From: Anthonomus grandis grandis
Lineage: Eukaryota; Arthropoda; Insecta; Coleoptera; Curculionidae
NCBI RefSeq assembly: GCF_022605725.1
Contig: NC_065553.1
Span: 5,952,001 to 6,016,000, forward strand
Direction of reading: 5' to 3'
DNA: 64,000 nucleotides
The notes under the pieces were generated by a model. It did no database searches. It was given only the letters and a program-made list of their open reading frames with translations, and was not told where the DNA came from. A program made the translations under genes and the position numbers. Positions within the stretch are counted from its first letter, which is position 1. Every line of letters begins with the position of its first letter. Shown piece by piece: positions 47,150 to 58,339 of the stretch.

Positions 47150-48420
47150 AATAACAAAAAAATATACAAAACAAAACTAAAATTCTGCCTAAGCTAAAGT
47201 TTCCCTAACAATAATACCGAATTGCTTAAGTGAGAAATACTATTAAAATATGTGGTCTTTATAGAAACAGGTGATTTTCTAATGACATTGGTTTTAGAAG
47301 CCCTAGTATAAAAGGTTGTGGTAAGCATGCGTGATATCCTACTGTCGTAGCAAAATGGTATTATCAATGCGCCTTTATATATAAACACCACTTTCTCTAA
47401 AATGCAAAAATTTGAGAAATCTTTTGTGGAGACACTCCAGGGCATCAATATGGACCTGGTAGATTGAACATCCTACTAGGCAGCAATACTCAAGCCTTGA
47501 ATTTAATAAGTACTGAAAATAATGTACCAGTAATGAACGTATGTGTGTACCAGTAATGAATGTATAAGTAATGAACGAATGAGTGAAACAGTAGTTTAAG
47601 GAATATAAGGAAGTAGATAAGAATCCCAAAACGTGATTGTATTTGTAGAATAAAAGTAAATTGAGTACCAAAGGTGACCCCATACTCTTGCAGTGCACTA
47701 CATTTTCATGATCAATATTAAAATTGTAAAACAGTGGTTCATTCTTTCGAGTAAATGTCACCACGTTATTTTTAGAAATATTTGATTCCAATTTGTTGGT
47801 TACACACCATTTATTTAATTTATTTAATCCCCCCTAATTGTATACTTAACTTGCTTGCGGAGGACCCCAAGGGGGGTCTCCGCATGCAGATTTAACACCA
47901 TTGTATATCATAATTGTTGACGTGATGAAAGGTACGACTTAAAAATTAGGATAAGAGATTTACTAAAACCAAAAGCGCATAATTTTTTAAGCAGAATCAA
48001 ACGATCAGTTCGATCAAAAGCCTTTGAGAAGTTCGTATACACCACATAAACCTATTCGGCATCATCAATCGCATCACTTAAGATCTGGGTCAGTTGAGAC
48101 AGATGTGACATTGAATAACGCTGAGGCATAAAGCCATACTACTATGTGGCAATAAATCGGTGAACCATGGAAAAGATGCGGTTGTATAGGACCCTCTCAC
48201 ATGCTTTTGCAAAGTTGCAAAGAACAGAAATTGGCCTGTAGTTGGCAATTTCAGCAATCCCCTTCTTTTTAATTATTGGGCATACCCTAGCCTGAAGCTG
48301 GTTAGGAAAAAAATAGGAAGAAAAAGTGCAGGTCGTTCGAAATCTAAGGGACTTACAGATCGTGGCACGACAATTCCTCAGCAAGACGCGACGGGTATTT
48401 GATCATATGCTTAACTATTA
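47150..48420 (-). mobile_element. Jockey-like LINE RT copy with the palm deleted
   Basis: Minus-strand order: QARVCPIIKKKGIAEIANYR followed by PISVLCNFAKACERVLYNRI (48142-48384); GFMPQRYSMSHLSQLTQIL; NFSKAFDRTDRL (motif A) near 48010; FGFSKSLILIF; a YLSSRQQ block; then a deletion that removes the GVPQG and FADD motifs, leaving GDPPWGPP-like sequence near 47865. The open frame 47375-47791 resumes with LESNISK-like, VVTFTRKNEPLFYNFNI and LEYCCLVG-IYQVHIDALE (thumb region). The C-terminal part is 47194-47448. Because the catalytic motif is missing, the copy is inactive. Confidence 0.8.
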
Positions 48421-48539
48421 AAAAGAAGGAGAAGAACGCAGACTTGTTCACCTGTTTCGAAAAATTTTCTACCTATTTAATTATCCTAGATAATTTTATA
48501 TGTATCATTTACTAAACTCAAATGTCGCTTAAGGTGTAA

Positions 48540-49160
48540 ATGGCATCCATCAGAATCAAAATGTTCAAAAGGGGCCTCATAAAAGTTTCCCTATTTGGGG
48601 CCAAACAGTAAATTCTCGCGGTCAAATCGCCTCAGCCGATATCAAAATGCGAGATCGGCGGAGCCATTACACCCCCTCGCGCATTTCGGGCGCAGTCGGG
48701 TAGGATAATACAGTGAAAAATCGGAAATGAAATATCGCTCGGACGTTTGCCTTCGTCGAAAATTCAGAGTCCACAGGGTGTGCGATACGTGACTGGTTTC
48801 CCTGACGACCAGATGACGCGCATGAAAGTCTGGATAGAAAATTTTAAAATGTAACTTTGCGGCGAGTTACCACTAATTCTATTAGAGAAACACCCTCAAC
48901 GAAAGCCAACGGAGACAATGCCTATAATAATTCATCAATCAATTTTTTCCCGGTATCTGTCGGGCAGCATCTGACGTAATCGAAGGAAGTATGGATAAAT
49001 GCACACACAACCGTGAGGTCATAGACGACAATAATCGTTGTCAACCCGGCCGACGATGGAGAGAAAAAGGAAAAATATAATGAACGATAGGCAGCTTCTT
49101 TTCAACTCTCGTGTGGCTATTGTTCTCGACGGTCGCCCTGGTAATTTAGCGAATCGATCG
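48540..49160. promoter_or_regulatory. Candidate regulatory island 12
   Basis: A long GC-richer unique block. About 48918-48945 contains ACAATG and ATTCATCAATCAATT, words that suit Sox- and homeodomain/TALE-type factors. No convincing ORF; the 113-codon frame starting at 49038 runs on into AT-rich Lys/Phe-rich sequence. Regulatory role inferred. Confidence 0.35.
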
Positions 49161-49939
49161 CACCTTAAATTGTTATTTTGTGACCCATTTTGTTTTTGCC
49201 AGATTTTTCTTAGTTTTCAAAAGAAAACCAAGGATTTCATATATGAAAGATGCGTAATGTTCAAAAAACTCTCTCGAAGAAATTTAAAATGTTGCGTTAA
49301 TAACGGAAATAATAAAAAGAAAATCAAATGTTTAATTTTTAAAAAATTCAAATTTTATAGTTATATAATTATATTATAGTTATATAATTTTTTTAATTAT
49401 TATATAATTTCTTTGCATAAATTATTTTGATTTATATATCATTTTTGTCTGATATAAATTGAAACATATCACTTTTGTATTTTGAATAATCTATTATTTT
49501 TGAGTTTAAGACAAAATTGAAGCGGATTTTCTTAGAACGGGTTCTTTATTTGAAAGAAAATTAAGAAATAAAAAAATTTTCAAAAAGCACTTTTATAAAC
49601 TTACTTAATTCTAACTTTGTACTTGTAGTTTGAGTCTTGATATAACTTTATGTACCTTATAAAAAATTAAACTTGAAAAGTTTTTGTATGGAAAAAACTT
49701 TAAAGTATGATAAAATACTCTAAAGAAATCCACAGTCAAAGTAAAGTGAAGGTAGATAACGTATATTAGAGAAAAAGGCAACAACATTGCAACGCCTCTC
49801 CATTGCATTGTTGATTCCACTGACGCACGTTATCTTTACCAGTGACGTCGTCAAAAAATATTTATTATTAATAGATTATGCTTTCAATTATAAACAATAT
49901 TTGTTTAACTTACTTTATTAGAGTAGAGTAAACTTACTT
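49161..49939. other. BCL11 intron, AT-rich, no gene seen
   Basis: No feature was recognised before the left end of the TIR element at 49940. Confidence 0.5.
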
Positions 49940-50436
49940 GGGTCCGTTAAAGTTAAAGGGACGTCTAAAAAACGATTTTTTTTTGAAAATTTTTACATAG
50001 AATGTTGAGTTTGAACATTTTATTGATAAAAAAGTGAGGATGAAATAACAAAAATGCAAAATTTTAAAAATTATAAAGGATTTTCTACTTACGTATGATT
50101 CACAATTACACCCGGCTTAACTACACTCTATTTGCGACTAGGCATCACGTTGACCATTATATATGCTATTAATTTAAATTTAAAGCCTTAAGTAACAAAA
50201 TTCTGCAACTTAGAAGGATTTACATCACTTCTTTAGGTGATAAACACAAATTTCCACACGCAAATCAGGAATATCAAATATGCAAATACGGATTTATTCA
50301 TAAATAAAAAAACTGTCAAAATGTCACATATTTATTGGGAGTGGCTACTGTACTAGTACAATTATCGTAATTTTCTGTCCTGTCTCATTATAGGTAGGTA
50401 TTTGACATTTGTTTATTTATATAATCATAAAATATG

Positions 50437-50502
50437 CACGGGGCGGTAGCCCCGTGTGCGCATACAAGGCGGGCGCACATGGGGCGGCAGCCCCGTGTGC
50501 GC
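50437..50502. repeat. Two GC-rich hairpins with GGYA loops
   Basis: Hairpin 1 (50437-50456) has an 8-bp stem CACGGGGC/GCCCCGTG and loop GGTA. Hairpin 2 (50473-50502) has a 13-bp stem with one G-T pair and loop GGCA. The two share the stem core GGGGC/GCCCC and the following GTGTGCGCA, so they are copies of one unit about 40 bp apart. A partial third unit (GGCGCACATG) is near 50521. Confidence 0.85.
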
Positions 50503-50637
50503 ACATGGGACTGTGTGGTTGGCGCACATGTGGAGTTGGCATTGCAAAAAGGGATTGGAACCTTGGGTTGGCGCTAAATAGTGGGTTGGGTAGTCGTTTG
50601 AGCCCTACTTAGGGAATGGGATAATAGTTAGAAAATG

Positions 50638-50695
50638 GGAATTATAGGCACAAACACGCGGGGCTCCCGCCCCGCGTGTTTGTGCCTATAATTCC
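50638..50695. repeat. Perfect 27-bp hairpin
   Basis: Arms 50638-50664 and 50669-50695 are perfect reverse complements around the 4-base loop TCCC. The stem ends in the same GGGGC/GCCCC core as the two smaller hairpins upstream. If transcribed it would form a very stable RNA hairpin. Confidence 0.9.
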
Positions 50696-51815
50696 TATGC
50701 CTTATGCCTTCAACGAATTTAAAGATATTTATTGTTTTGACTATAAGTTAATGTACATTAAACCTCATTGTTATTATTTACTTATTAATAATTAAATATC
50801 TTAAATTATGTTTTTTTTTTTCAAAATGTTTATTTATTATATATAAAATTACATAAAATATCAAATAATTTAAATAAATAATACCTATTTCTTAACACCT
50901 GATAAATGTATTTTGTTCATGTAATGTAAAATCTAACTAGGTATATTATGCCTTTGTTATCTAAAATTGAGTCCACAGCCAACCCATCCAACTAAAAAGT
51001 GTTCCAGGCAAAACCAAAAAATGCTACTGGGGACGTAGTGAAGCCACTCCCATTTTCGTCAATAAGGTTATTGTTTTATATTTCGTGTGTGTAAATTACA
51101 AAATATGTAATTATAGTGGTACAAAGTGATAAAGAATTCTATAAATTTACAATTTTAGCACCCAAAAAGTTCCAAAATTGCCCCAATATATATATTTTTC
51201 AATTATAGCAAAATCAAGAGCTAAAAAACCTTGTGCAAGCCGGCAATAGTTACGTATTTAACGTATGTAGAAAAACCTTCATAATTTCCAAAATTTTGTA
51301 TTTTTTCCAATCATCCTCACTTTTTTATCAATATTTTGACCACACTCAACATTCTATGTAAAAATTTTCAAAAAAAAATAGGTTTTTAGATGTCCCTTTA
51401 ACTTTACCGGACCCTCTTATCATTCTACGTTTATGACGATAGTCCCTTGATATGATGTTGTGAAAAGATCGGCTTAAATTGCCTTTTTTCCATAATGCGG
51501 GGCAGACTATAAGTTTTTACTATCATAACAGTTCACAAAAACATTGTAATAACTCAACCAAAAACTGAAGAAAGGCACAAAACTTCACAAATGCTAATGT
51601 AAACACAAAGCCGTTTGTCAAGATGACATTTTGCAAGATGACATCAGCTTTTGCCGGCGGTGTTGCCATTTCAAATTTTTTAGAAGCGGTTTTGGGAATA
51701 AGATTGTTAATATTTTTTTGCTTTGAAGATTAGAATAACATATATCTATTTATACTTTTTATTTTTAATTTAAAATCTATAACATCAATAAGTTAAATTA
51801 ACAGTATCATATGTG

Positions 51816-52217
51816 TTAATATGTATATAGCTGAAAATTTTCTCTATTGAGAGATGAGTGTAGTAGACTTGACAATAGTGAACTCAAACAAAGTATAAGC
51901 TTTGTTGAACACATGTTAAACTCAAACAAAGTATAAGCTTTTCCAGAATTTCTCAATAACTTGGCTTTCTTCCTTTTCTGATTCTCAATATCAGCTTTCC
52001 TCTTTTTGCCTTTCTCTTTTCTTTCTTTATCCTGCTGGTTATTATTTTGTTGAATCTGAATTTCTTGTTTGTCATTGTCTTGCAAAATTCCTTCTTGTTC
52101 TTCTTGCTCTCTCAAACCCCTTAATGCAGCTATGAATGTTTTTTCTTCATCTGCATTCTCTTCAAAAATTTTCTTTATCAAATTCTCGTTACTTTTAGCG
52201 GAAATGCTGGTATCCAT
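51816..52217 (-). CDS. Probable mobile-element protein fragment, Lys/Glu-rich
   Basis: The product starts MDTSISAKSNENLIKKIFEE, continues through a Gln/Glu-rich stretch (residues about 35-65) and a basic segment with KRKADIENQ, and reaches LRNSGKAYT around residues 86-94. The KRKAD-LRNSGK combination resembles, from memory, a family of repeated insect proteins that look transposon-encoded; I cannot name it with certainty. The ATG lies 4 bases after a good minus-strand splice acceptor (TTCCATTTCAG), suggesting a 5' UTR intron. After LRNSGKAYT the frame runs into a 38-bp direct duplication (51881-51903 and 51919-51941) and loses its character, so the 3' part is missing or spliced. It is close to the TIR element but outside it. 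Confidence 0.4.
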   Translation of the reverse strand: MDTSISAKSNENLIKKIFEENADEEKTFIAALRGLREQEEQEGILQDNDKQEIQIQQNNNQQDKERKEKGKKRKADIENQKRKKAKLLRNSGKAYTLFEFNMCSTKLILCLSSLLSSLLHSSLNRENFQLYTY

Positions 52218-52549
52218 TTTCCTGAAATGGAATAAATATATATTAAAGCCGATGTTTTTAATTTAAGACTGTATTTTTATTGTTATTTCCAGCCAAGCGT
52301 TATCAAAACAGTCATAAACGCCATCTAGCAAGACAACTTAAAAGCTTATTTAGCACAACTTTATTGAAAGACAAAATCAATTTTTGCTTTCGGGCAGTTT
52401 TAACTCAACGTCATTTTTTTCCTTGGAGTGCGATATATGCATACAGATTTTTTTTATGTTTGAAAATACTGCTGACTAAATAATTGAAATTGTTCCTGCC
52501 CTTGTAACTCTATGCGTTCAAATCAGTGTAAAAACATTATCCCTGCTGC

Positions 52550-52850
52550 AGTGATTTCAATCTGTCACCTCAAAACACCCCACCCAATCACCAAATTCAT
52601 TAATTTTTCGATCAACGTGATACAATTGCACATTGGCCACGGTTTTATTTCGCCTCCGGCCGCAGAGGTTTAAAGTCACCGTAACAAGTGTCTAAAATAA
52701 CCTTATTGTTATTCCGACGAAAATCATCCCCATGTAATTTTCAGTTTTCCGTTTCCCCCTGTTAGTTATTGAATTTTCAAACGCACACACAATACGTGAT
52801 TATGAATTCCCCGGGATCCGAAAGTTGTCATCGATATGGTATGGGTTATA
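52550..52850. promoter_or_regulatory. Candidate regulatory island 13
   Basis: A GC-richer unique block with ATTGGCCACGG and TTCGCCTCCGGCCGCAGAGG-type stretches. No ORF. Regulatory role inferred. Confidence 0.3.
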
Positions 52851-54409
52851 TATATATCAATTTATTTGACGATACAGGATGCTCCGATATCCCTTTAAAA
52901 ATTATATAAAATTGTGCCATTAAAGTAGAGTAAATCAAGAACTATATTCTCGTGTATTATCAAAATTAAAAAAAGGACAGAACTTCTACTAGAGCTACGA
53001 GGTCTGGCTATTAAATAACGAGAATGCGCCCCTTTCAAATTAATACGGCAACTTGTCCTATTCTATTAGTTGTAAATGGCAAACGCATGGGTAAAGTACG
53101 CTGATCCACGTGCAGGTTAAATTTTTATATTTTTAGCGTTTTCAAGTGTAAGTTTTATTATAATATTGTTTTATTTTATGCGTAGGTGCATATTTGTGTT
53201 TTTTTTGCTTCTTCTTACTACTAACTTACTAACTTACTTCTAATGCTGAGATAATGCATCATAATGTCTCGTGGCATAAGAATTGTTTCAATGCTGCAAA
53301 CCTGCTTTAATGATGCGGTTCTTCAATGCAATGAGCAAAAAAAGAATTTTGTGATTTGACTAAAATACCTGTTGTTTTTGAAGATGACACCATGCCATGA
53401 AGATGTAGCAGATAAACATGGCTGTACTCCTTTAATTACCGAAAATAAACAACTCCATGGTGAATATTACTTTATCGAAATAAATTACCCTGAAGAAGTA
53501 GGGAATAGGAATGACTGAATGACAAAACATGTATCAAACTACTACAAGACTGAGTACTCCTAAGAATATAGGCTAAACAGAGCAACAAGAAGAGTACAAC
53601 TAGAACGGAAACTGTGGCGTCAAAAGTTATCCAACCTTCTGCTAGTTTTCGGTTGGTATCAGGACTGTAAACTCGGAAATAAATACAGTGACGATGAAAA
53701 ATATGATAATGGGAAAAAAATTATAACAAAGATTTAAGTGTCACATGATTATGACGTGGCAGATTAAAAGCTGACAGATGAGGATAAGTAAACGTGAAGA
53801 ATGACGCGGTAGAATAACGCATCCTGATTGTCGAGTAATATCATTAAAATAGTGAAAGTTTAATTGCCACTATTCGTAAAGTGCGTCCAATGTCCAATAG
53901 GCGATCGAAATAATGTTCCTAATTCATCTGCTATGAAAAGATTGTAAGAATTCGGATAGCGTAGTAATCCAATTCCTAGGGTCTTGTCCACACAATTGCG
54001 GTGAAAAGACATGTCGGTTTTTCTAAGAGTCTTAATATAGTCTAGAAGTTATGATATTACAGTTTAAGGTGAAAATTATCCAGGAATAATTTGACATGGA
54101 AACTCCATCAGAGATCTGCCATTTAATGATGTGGGGTGAAGTGTTAGGCCAGATACGTCTATTCGTCATCGGACATAAACATTGGACATTTGAACAGCCA
54201 CTCTTTAGCAAATTCTTACTAGAGATTGACAGCTGTAAGCCTACAAGAACCAACTAACTCAACAACTTCTGCCAGCACAAGAACGGAATAATATATAATT
54301 TTGGGAGACAAATGAGTTTTTTGTTATAAGATAGGTTCGATGATGCCCTTAAGGCAAAATATATATTACCATAAGTACACTAATGACTGATACTATAGAT
54401 TTGGGAGTT
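52851..54409. other. BCL11 intron, no gene recognised
   Basis: The stretch 53280-54400 is less AT-rich and may contain the decayed 5' part of the mariner-type element that follows, but no domain could be read. The 73-codon minus-strand frame at 54032-54253 is not convincing. Confidence 0.4.
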
Positions 54410-54780
54410 TTATTTTAACCTGAACAAGAACGAAAGTCATGAACAGACAAGAGAATTCACTTTAGAAAATCCACGACTGATTCATCATGAAGCAATATAT
54501 CCACAATGTGTATGGTGTGAATGATGATCTGTAAGAATGATTATACCCCTTTTCTTTGAAAACAAAAACAGTAATGCAGTAGTGATAAATGGCGAACATT
54601 ATCGCGCTATTATAACAAAGTTTCTTACGCCCAATTTGGAAGATATTGATTTTAATGATATGTGATTTCAGTGGGACGGTGCCAAATGTACCGCCCGTGA
54701 AACATTGATGATCTTGTCATTTCCCGATTTAGTTATCAGAATTGGCCTCCACGCTCTTAAGATTTACTAGATATTTTATT
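54410..54780 (+). mobile_element. Mariner-type transposase fragment
   Basis: The plus strand shows ENPRLIHHEAIYPQCVWCE near 54465-54530 (family ENPRxxxExPxHPQKVTVWC). Then comes FFENKNSNAVVINGEHYRAI near 54560-54605 (family FFENxxGxxVTVNGERY), TKFLTPNLEDIDFNDM, FQWDGAKCTARETL near 54670-54705 (family WFQQDGAxxHxA) and finally a RNWPP trace near 54740. These blocks belong to the catalytic DDE/D part of mariner-like transposases common in insects. Stops and frameshifts abound. The inverted repeats were not found. Confidence 0.75.
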
Positions 54781-54927
54781 TCATACATAATTCTAAAATA
54801 TATATTTTTTAATTCAATAAATATTTCAATACGTTGCTACAGAATGAAAACAATCGAAAATGGTCAATTAATTTATTTACACACTTCACAATAAAACTAC
54901 AACTATCTAGTGTCGGAGATGCAGCTT

Positions 54928-54963
54928 CTTATATACTCGGCAGAACGTTGTTCCGGAAGATTC
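54928..54963 (-). promoter_or_regulatory. Heat-shock-type promoter module, copy 1
   Basis: Read on the minus strand, GAATCTTCCGGAA (54951-54963) is a perfect three-unit heat-shock element (alternating GAA/TTC at 2-base spacing), with a further TTC unit 5 bases on. Fifteen bases downstream is TATATAAG (54928-54935). The order and spacing are those of an insect hsp-type core promoter. An almost identical module with the same 15-base gap is at 60504-60539. The host element is unknown. Confidence 0.6.
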
Positions 54964-55189
54964 TCGCTAACCTTCGAGACGTTGTGCGATGTGCTACTTG
55001 TCTCATTCCGGAATGATGGAGAATAAGCTAGTTTCCCGATATTAAATTAATACTGTATAGAACAGTTTATTCCGGATCCATTTATATCAAATTAGAATGT
55101 TCAACTCACACTACTCTTTAATCCTATATCCTCGATGGACCACTGCATCAATTAAAAGGAAAAGAGATAGTCGAATATTAACCCTTGCA

Positions 55190-55560
55190 CCAGATGTCAC
55201 CCCTTTAAAAAAAGCCCAAGACCCGGTGAACTGTAAAAAGAAAAAAGTTTAAAGTCCTCTCGAGGCCCTACGGGGGTCGTAGATAATGACCTCGATGGTC
55301 ATCAAAGTATTTTAGGACACGGGCCACAGCGGGAGGTCAAAAACAAAAGACTTGACAATTGCGCCAGATGACAAACTCTCTCTATAACCTAATGTGGGCC
55401 GATAACGTTGCGAGCATACGTAATCGATAATTGCAGTTTGAATTTCGTGAATGGAAAAGTGGAAGGCATATACTGGTACGAAGGGGGTTGATTGATTTGA
55501 CGTGATAAGCGATAAGGTTTTTTGAGGATTTCCGTTTCCCACGCACTTGTTTTTTTGGTA
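55190..55560. promoter_or_regulatory. Candidate regulatory island 14
   Basis: A GC-richer block with CCTCTCGAGGCCCTACGG and GACCTCGATGGTCATC stretches. Three short overlapping minus-strand open frames (60-83 codons) are considered by-products. Regulatory role inferred. Confidence 0.3.
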
Positions 55561-55629
55561 ACAATTTGTATCAATTTAAAAATATAAGTCAAGTTTATTT
55601 GTTCTACTGTTGGGTGACAAGTTGCGTAC

Positions 55630-56560
55630 CCAAGCAACACATCATATATTATTGTCGTTAAATATATATTTATTCAACGATTTTACATATCTAGTTTTTA
55701 AACTCCGTTACTACATCTCAAATATTTGATAAAATTCTTCTGAAAAATCATTGTTTTTCGTCCATATTATCCAACCTCATAGCACTGTTTTTATGCTAAA
55801 GATTTATATATAGAACTATATTACATTTAAATAAACAGGGTTAATAAATTAAATGTTGTATATATATTTACTGTAAAAACATTGTTTTTTAACAACACAA
55901 TACTTAACCCCTCCCACCCACCCCAAACATTTGTACAGTAAGAAATTCTGTTGAAAAATCATTATTTTTCGTACAGAATATCCAATCTAATAGCATTGTT
56001 TTTGTATTAAATATTTATTAATATACATGTATAAAATTACAAAAAACTATGTAGATTGAATATTACCGATGAAACCAGCTGTTATTTCATGCATATTATT
56101 TTGAAAAACAATGAGTTTTTAAAAGGATTTCTTACTGGGAAGTTGTGCGGGGTGGGTGGAGGGGTAAAGGTTTAGTTAATAAAAAATGGTTTTTTTTTTC
56201 AGAAAATAATTGTATGAGAGACAAATATTTTTAAGAAAATTATAGGTTAAAAAAATCTATAGTTTTTGTTTCTATATTTTTCACACACAACTTTAAGGTT
56301 TTCAAGTAAAACGTAAAAAAAAAATCCATTTTATTTCTCGAAAACAAGGCGTATAGCTATGAAAATTGCAGTAGCTGTGCCATTTTTTATTGCAAATAAG
56401 TGGAATTTTTGTTTTTTAAGGTATGTCATTAAACTTTGAAAAAACTTTAGCCTTTCTTGATTCTTGACAACTTTTTATTATCTAGGTTCAAAAATATAGT
56501 TTTTAAATTAAAACTTTTGGTATATTTATCAATAGTATAATATGGTCAAGTTATATCTAT
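55630..56560 (-). repeat. Foldback repeat copy 3
   Basis: The reverse complement of this segment matches copy 1 in full order. The flank (about 56200-56560) contains TATAGTTTTTAAATTAAAA and the GCAATTTTCAT/ACTTTAAGGTT blocks. The C-rich arm is the complement of the G-run at 56148-56170. The G-rich arm is the complement of the C-run at 55906-55924. The tail follows. It is the most complete copy besides copy 1. Confidence 0.65.
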
Positions 56561-57839
56561 TATACTGTAGAATCTACATATATCATATACTATTCTGCTT
56601 ACAAAAGGGAGAAAATTACGGGATTTAAAAAAATTGACACGGAATTCACAAGTCACTCAATAAACTCAATTCCAAATATTTCGTAAAATGATCCTGATAT
56701 CACATATCTGCCACTATGTAGCATACGATATACTTTTTATATACGTATATATCTTATAGTGTAATAATGGATCATATTATAGTGTAATAAGTAATAAGAA
56801 CATTTTTCCAAAAGCACTCGAGAATAATTTTTTTTCTAAAATGAAAAGTCATAATTTGTTCTAAAAGATTTGTATATAAAGCAGAAACTTAACTTTTCTA
56901 ATGTACTAGATTGTAACAGAGCCTTAAACTTAGTATCAAATCTTGAACCTATAACAAACTAAATATTTAGAAAATTTAACTTACTTTTTGAACTAGGTAT
57001 CATTTGAGAGTCAATACTATATATATATAATATATAAAACATATACTATATATAGCATGACTTTCATCAATATTAGATGTTACATGTTGTTTATTAATAG
57101 GAAGAAGGTGCCCTTTTATGAATTTATTTACTTCAACAAGTAGAATTAAGCCATCTAATTGGTATCATATACTCAGAACATCCATATAAAATATCCAAAT
57201 TTGAGTAATAAATAAAATAGTCCAGGGTGTTGTTCACTCGTTTTTTTCTTAACAATATATTATAGAGGAAATATTTGTGAAAGAATATCAATTAAAGGGC
57301 TTTGGTAAATATATAAAACGTTTAAATGACTAAGATAAGCAATTTATGATGATAAATTAATTGCTAGCGAGTTAAAACGCGACAACGTTATTTTTGGTTA
57401 GGCTTTAGCCTCGACTAAACGCAATCCTGGAATTAAGAAATTATCATGGTCAAGAGTATTACTAGTGATGTTACTTGCTACTCTAAATTTCAAGAATGTG
57501 TTTATATTTATTGTTTTCCTTGAAAAACAGAGAAGAATTTTTTAAATGTGGCTTTCTGTGGTATCATTTGAAAGCATTTTTCAAGAGCTTCAAGATGGTG
57601 TATCACTCCCTTTAGTATTTAAGATTTGAGTGTATCTCAACAGGTTGCATGTAAAAGTGAGATACTATGCTTATTTTTGGTCCCTCTTCATTTTATAGAA
57701 ACTGTTTTCAGCATTTTTTTGCTCAAGTTCTTTTGCATTTCAAGTTTTTAAAATCGTCACCCTGGTCCATATACAGGGTTCTTACAAAACTTAATATAGA
57801 TTTTTTTTTATTTAATTTTTTTAACGGAACCTCCCGTTA
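56561..57839. other. BCL11 intron, AT-rich, no gene seen
   Basis: (TA)n-like sequence lies at about 57019-57055. GGGTGT-type motifs occur near 57232 and 57772. No gene was recognised. Confidence 0.5.
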
Positions 57840-58200
57840 AAATTGTTTTAAAGAAACCCATCCATCATCCCGAGATTCAAAGAGGGAGTGGGTGAGATTA
57901 TAATCCTAATGCCCAAAGATAAGACGAGAATGACCGCGATATTCAAATTTTTAAGCCGTCGTGGCCTTTTGTGCGGCCAGGCCAAAGCCGCCGAGCGTAT
58001 TCAGGGCCACTCGGTCCCTTCGGAATTACGTCCGAATACGAAAGGCCAAGATTTTATATATATATACGAGAGATCGAGGGATCTCCCTACGCCCGCAATA
58101 ATATATTTTTTAAAGCCGCATGTGATATGCGGTATTTTACGCCCCGGTCAGGAAGAGATGAAAATTTAAAGCGCGCTCGTTGATTTATGTCTTACCGCAA
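57840..58200. promoter_or_regulatory. Candidate regulatory island 15
   Basis: A strongly GC-richer block. It holds a 93-codon plus-strand open frame (57888-58169) and an overlapping 70-codon frame, neither with a known domain. The small hairpin CCGCATGTGATATGCGG is near 58114. I favour a non-coding conserved element over a gene. Confidence 0.3.
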
Positions 58201-58339
58201 TCGTAGACTTTTTTTATAATAATAGCTTGCATCCCGATATTAGCAACGTAAATGATGAAAATTTAAAGATATCAGAACATAGACTGGCTGAAGCTTAGTC
58301 GCAGCATTTTAGTATTCGATCTCCTATTTCTTCCTTTAG

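Larger units (their letters stand above)
49940..51414. mobile_element. Non-autonomous DNA element with ~155-bp terminal inverted repeats
   Basis: The left end begins GGGTCCGTTAAAGTTAAAGG and the right end, read in reverse, GGGTCCGGTAAAGTTAAAGG. The match continues inward for about 155 bp (CATAGAATGTTGAGT, GATAAAAAAGTGAGGATGA). Weaker inverted similarity reaches further in, e.g. GGGAGTGGCT near 50338 against its complement near 51040. Flanking bases give only an imperfect target-site duplication (ACTT/TCTT). There is no transposase. The centre holds a GC-rich hairpin array, unlike anything else in the window. The superfamily is not identified. Confidence 0.75.

Noticed and set aside
57888..58169. 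93-codon plus-strand open frame
   Set aside because: It is explained by a GC-richer block. A second overlapping frame of 70 codons exists, and no domain or gene context is visible.
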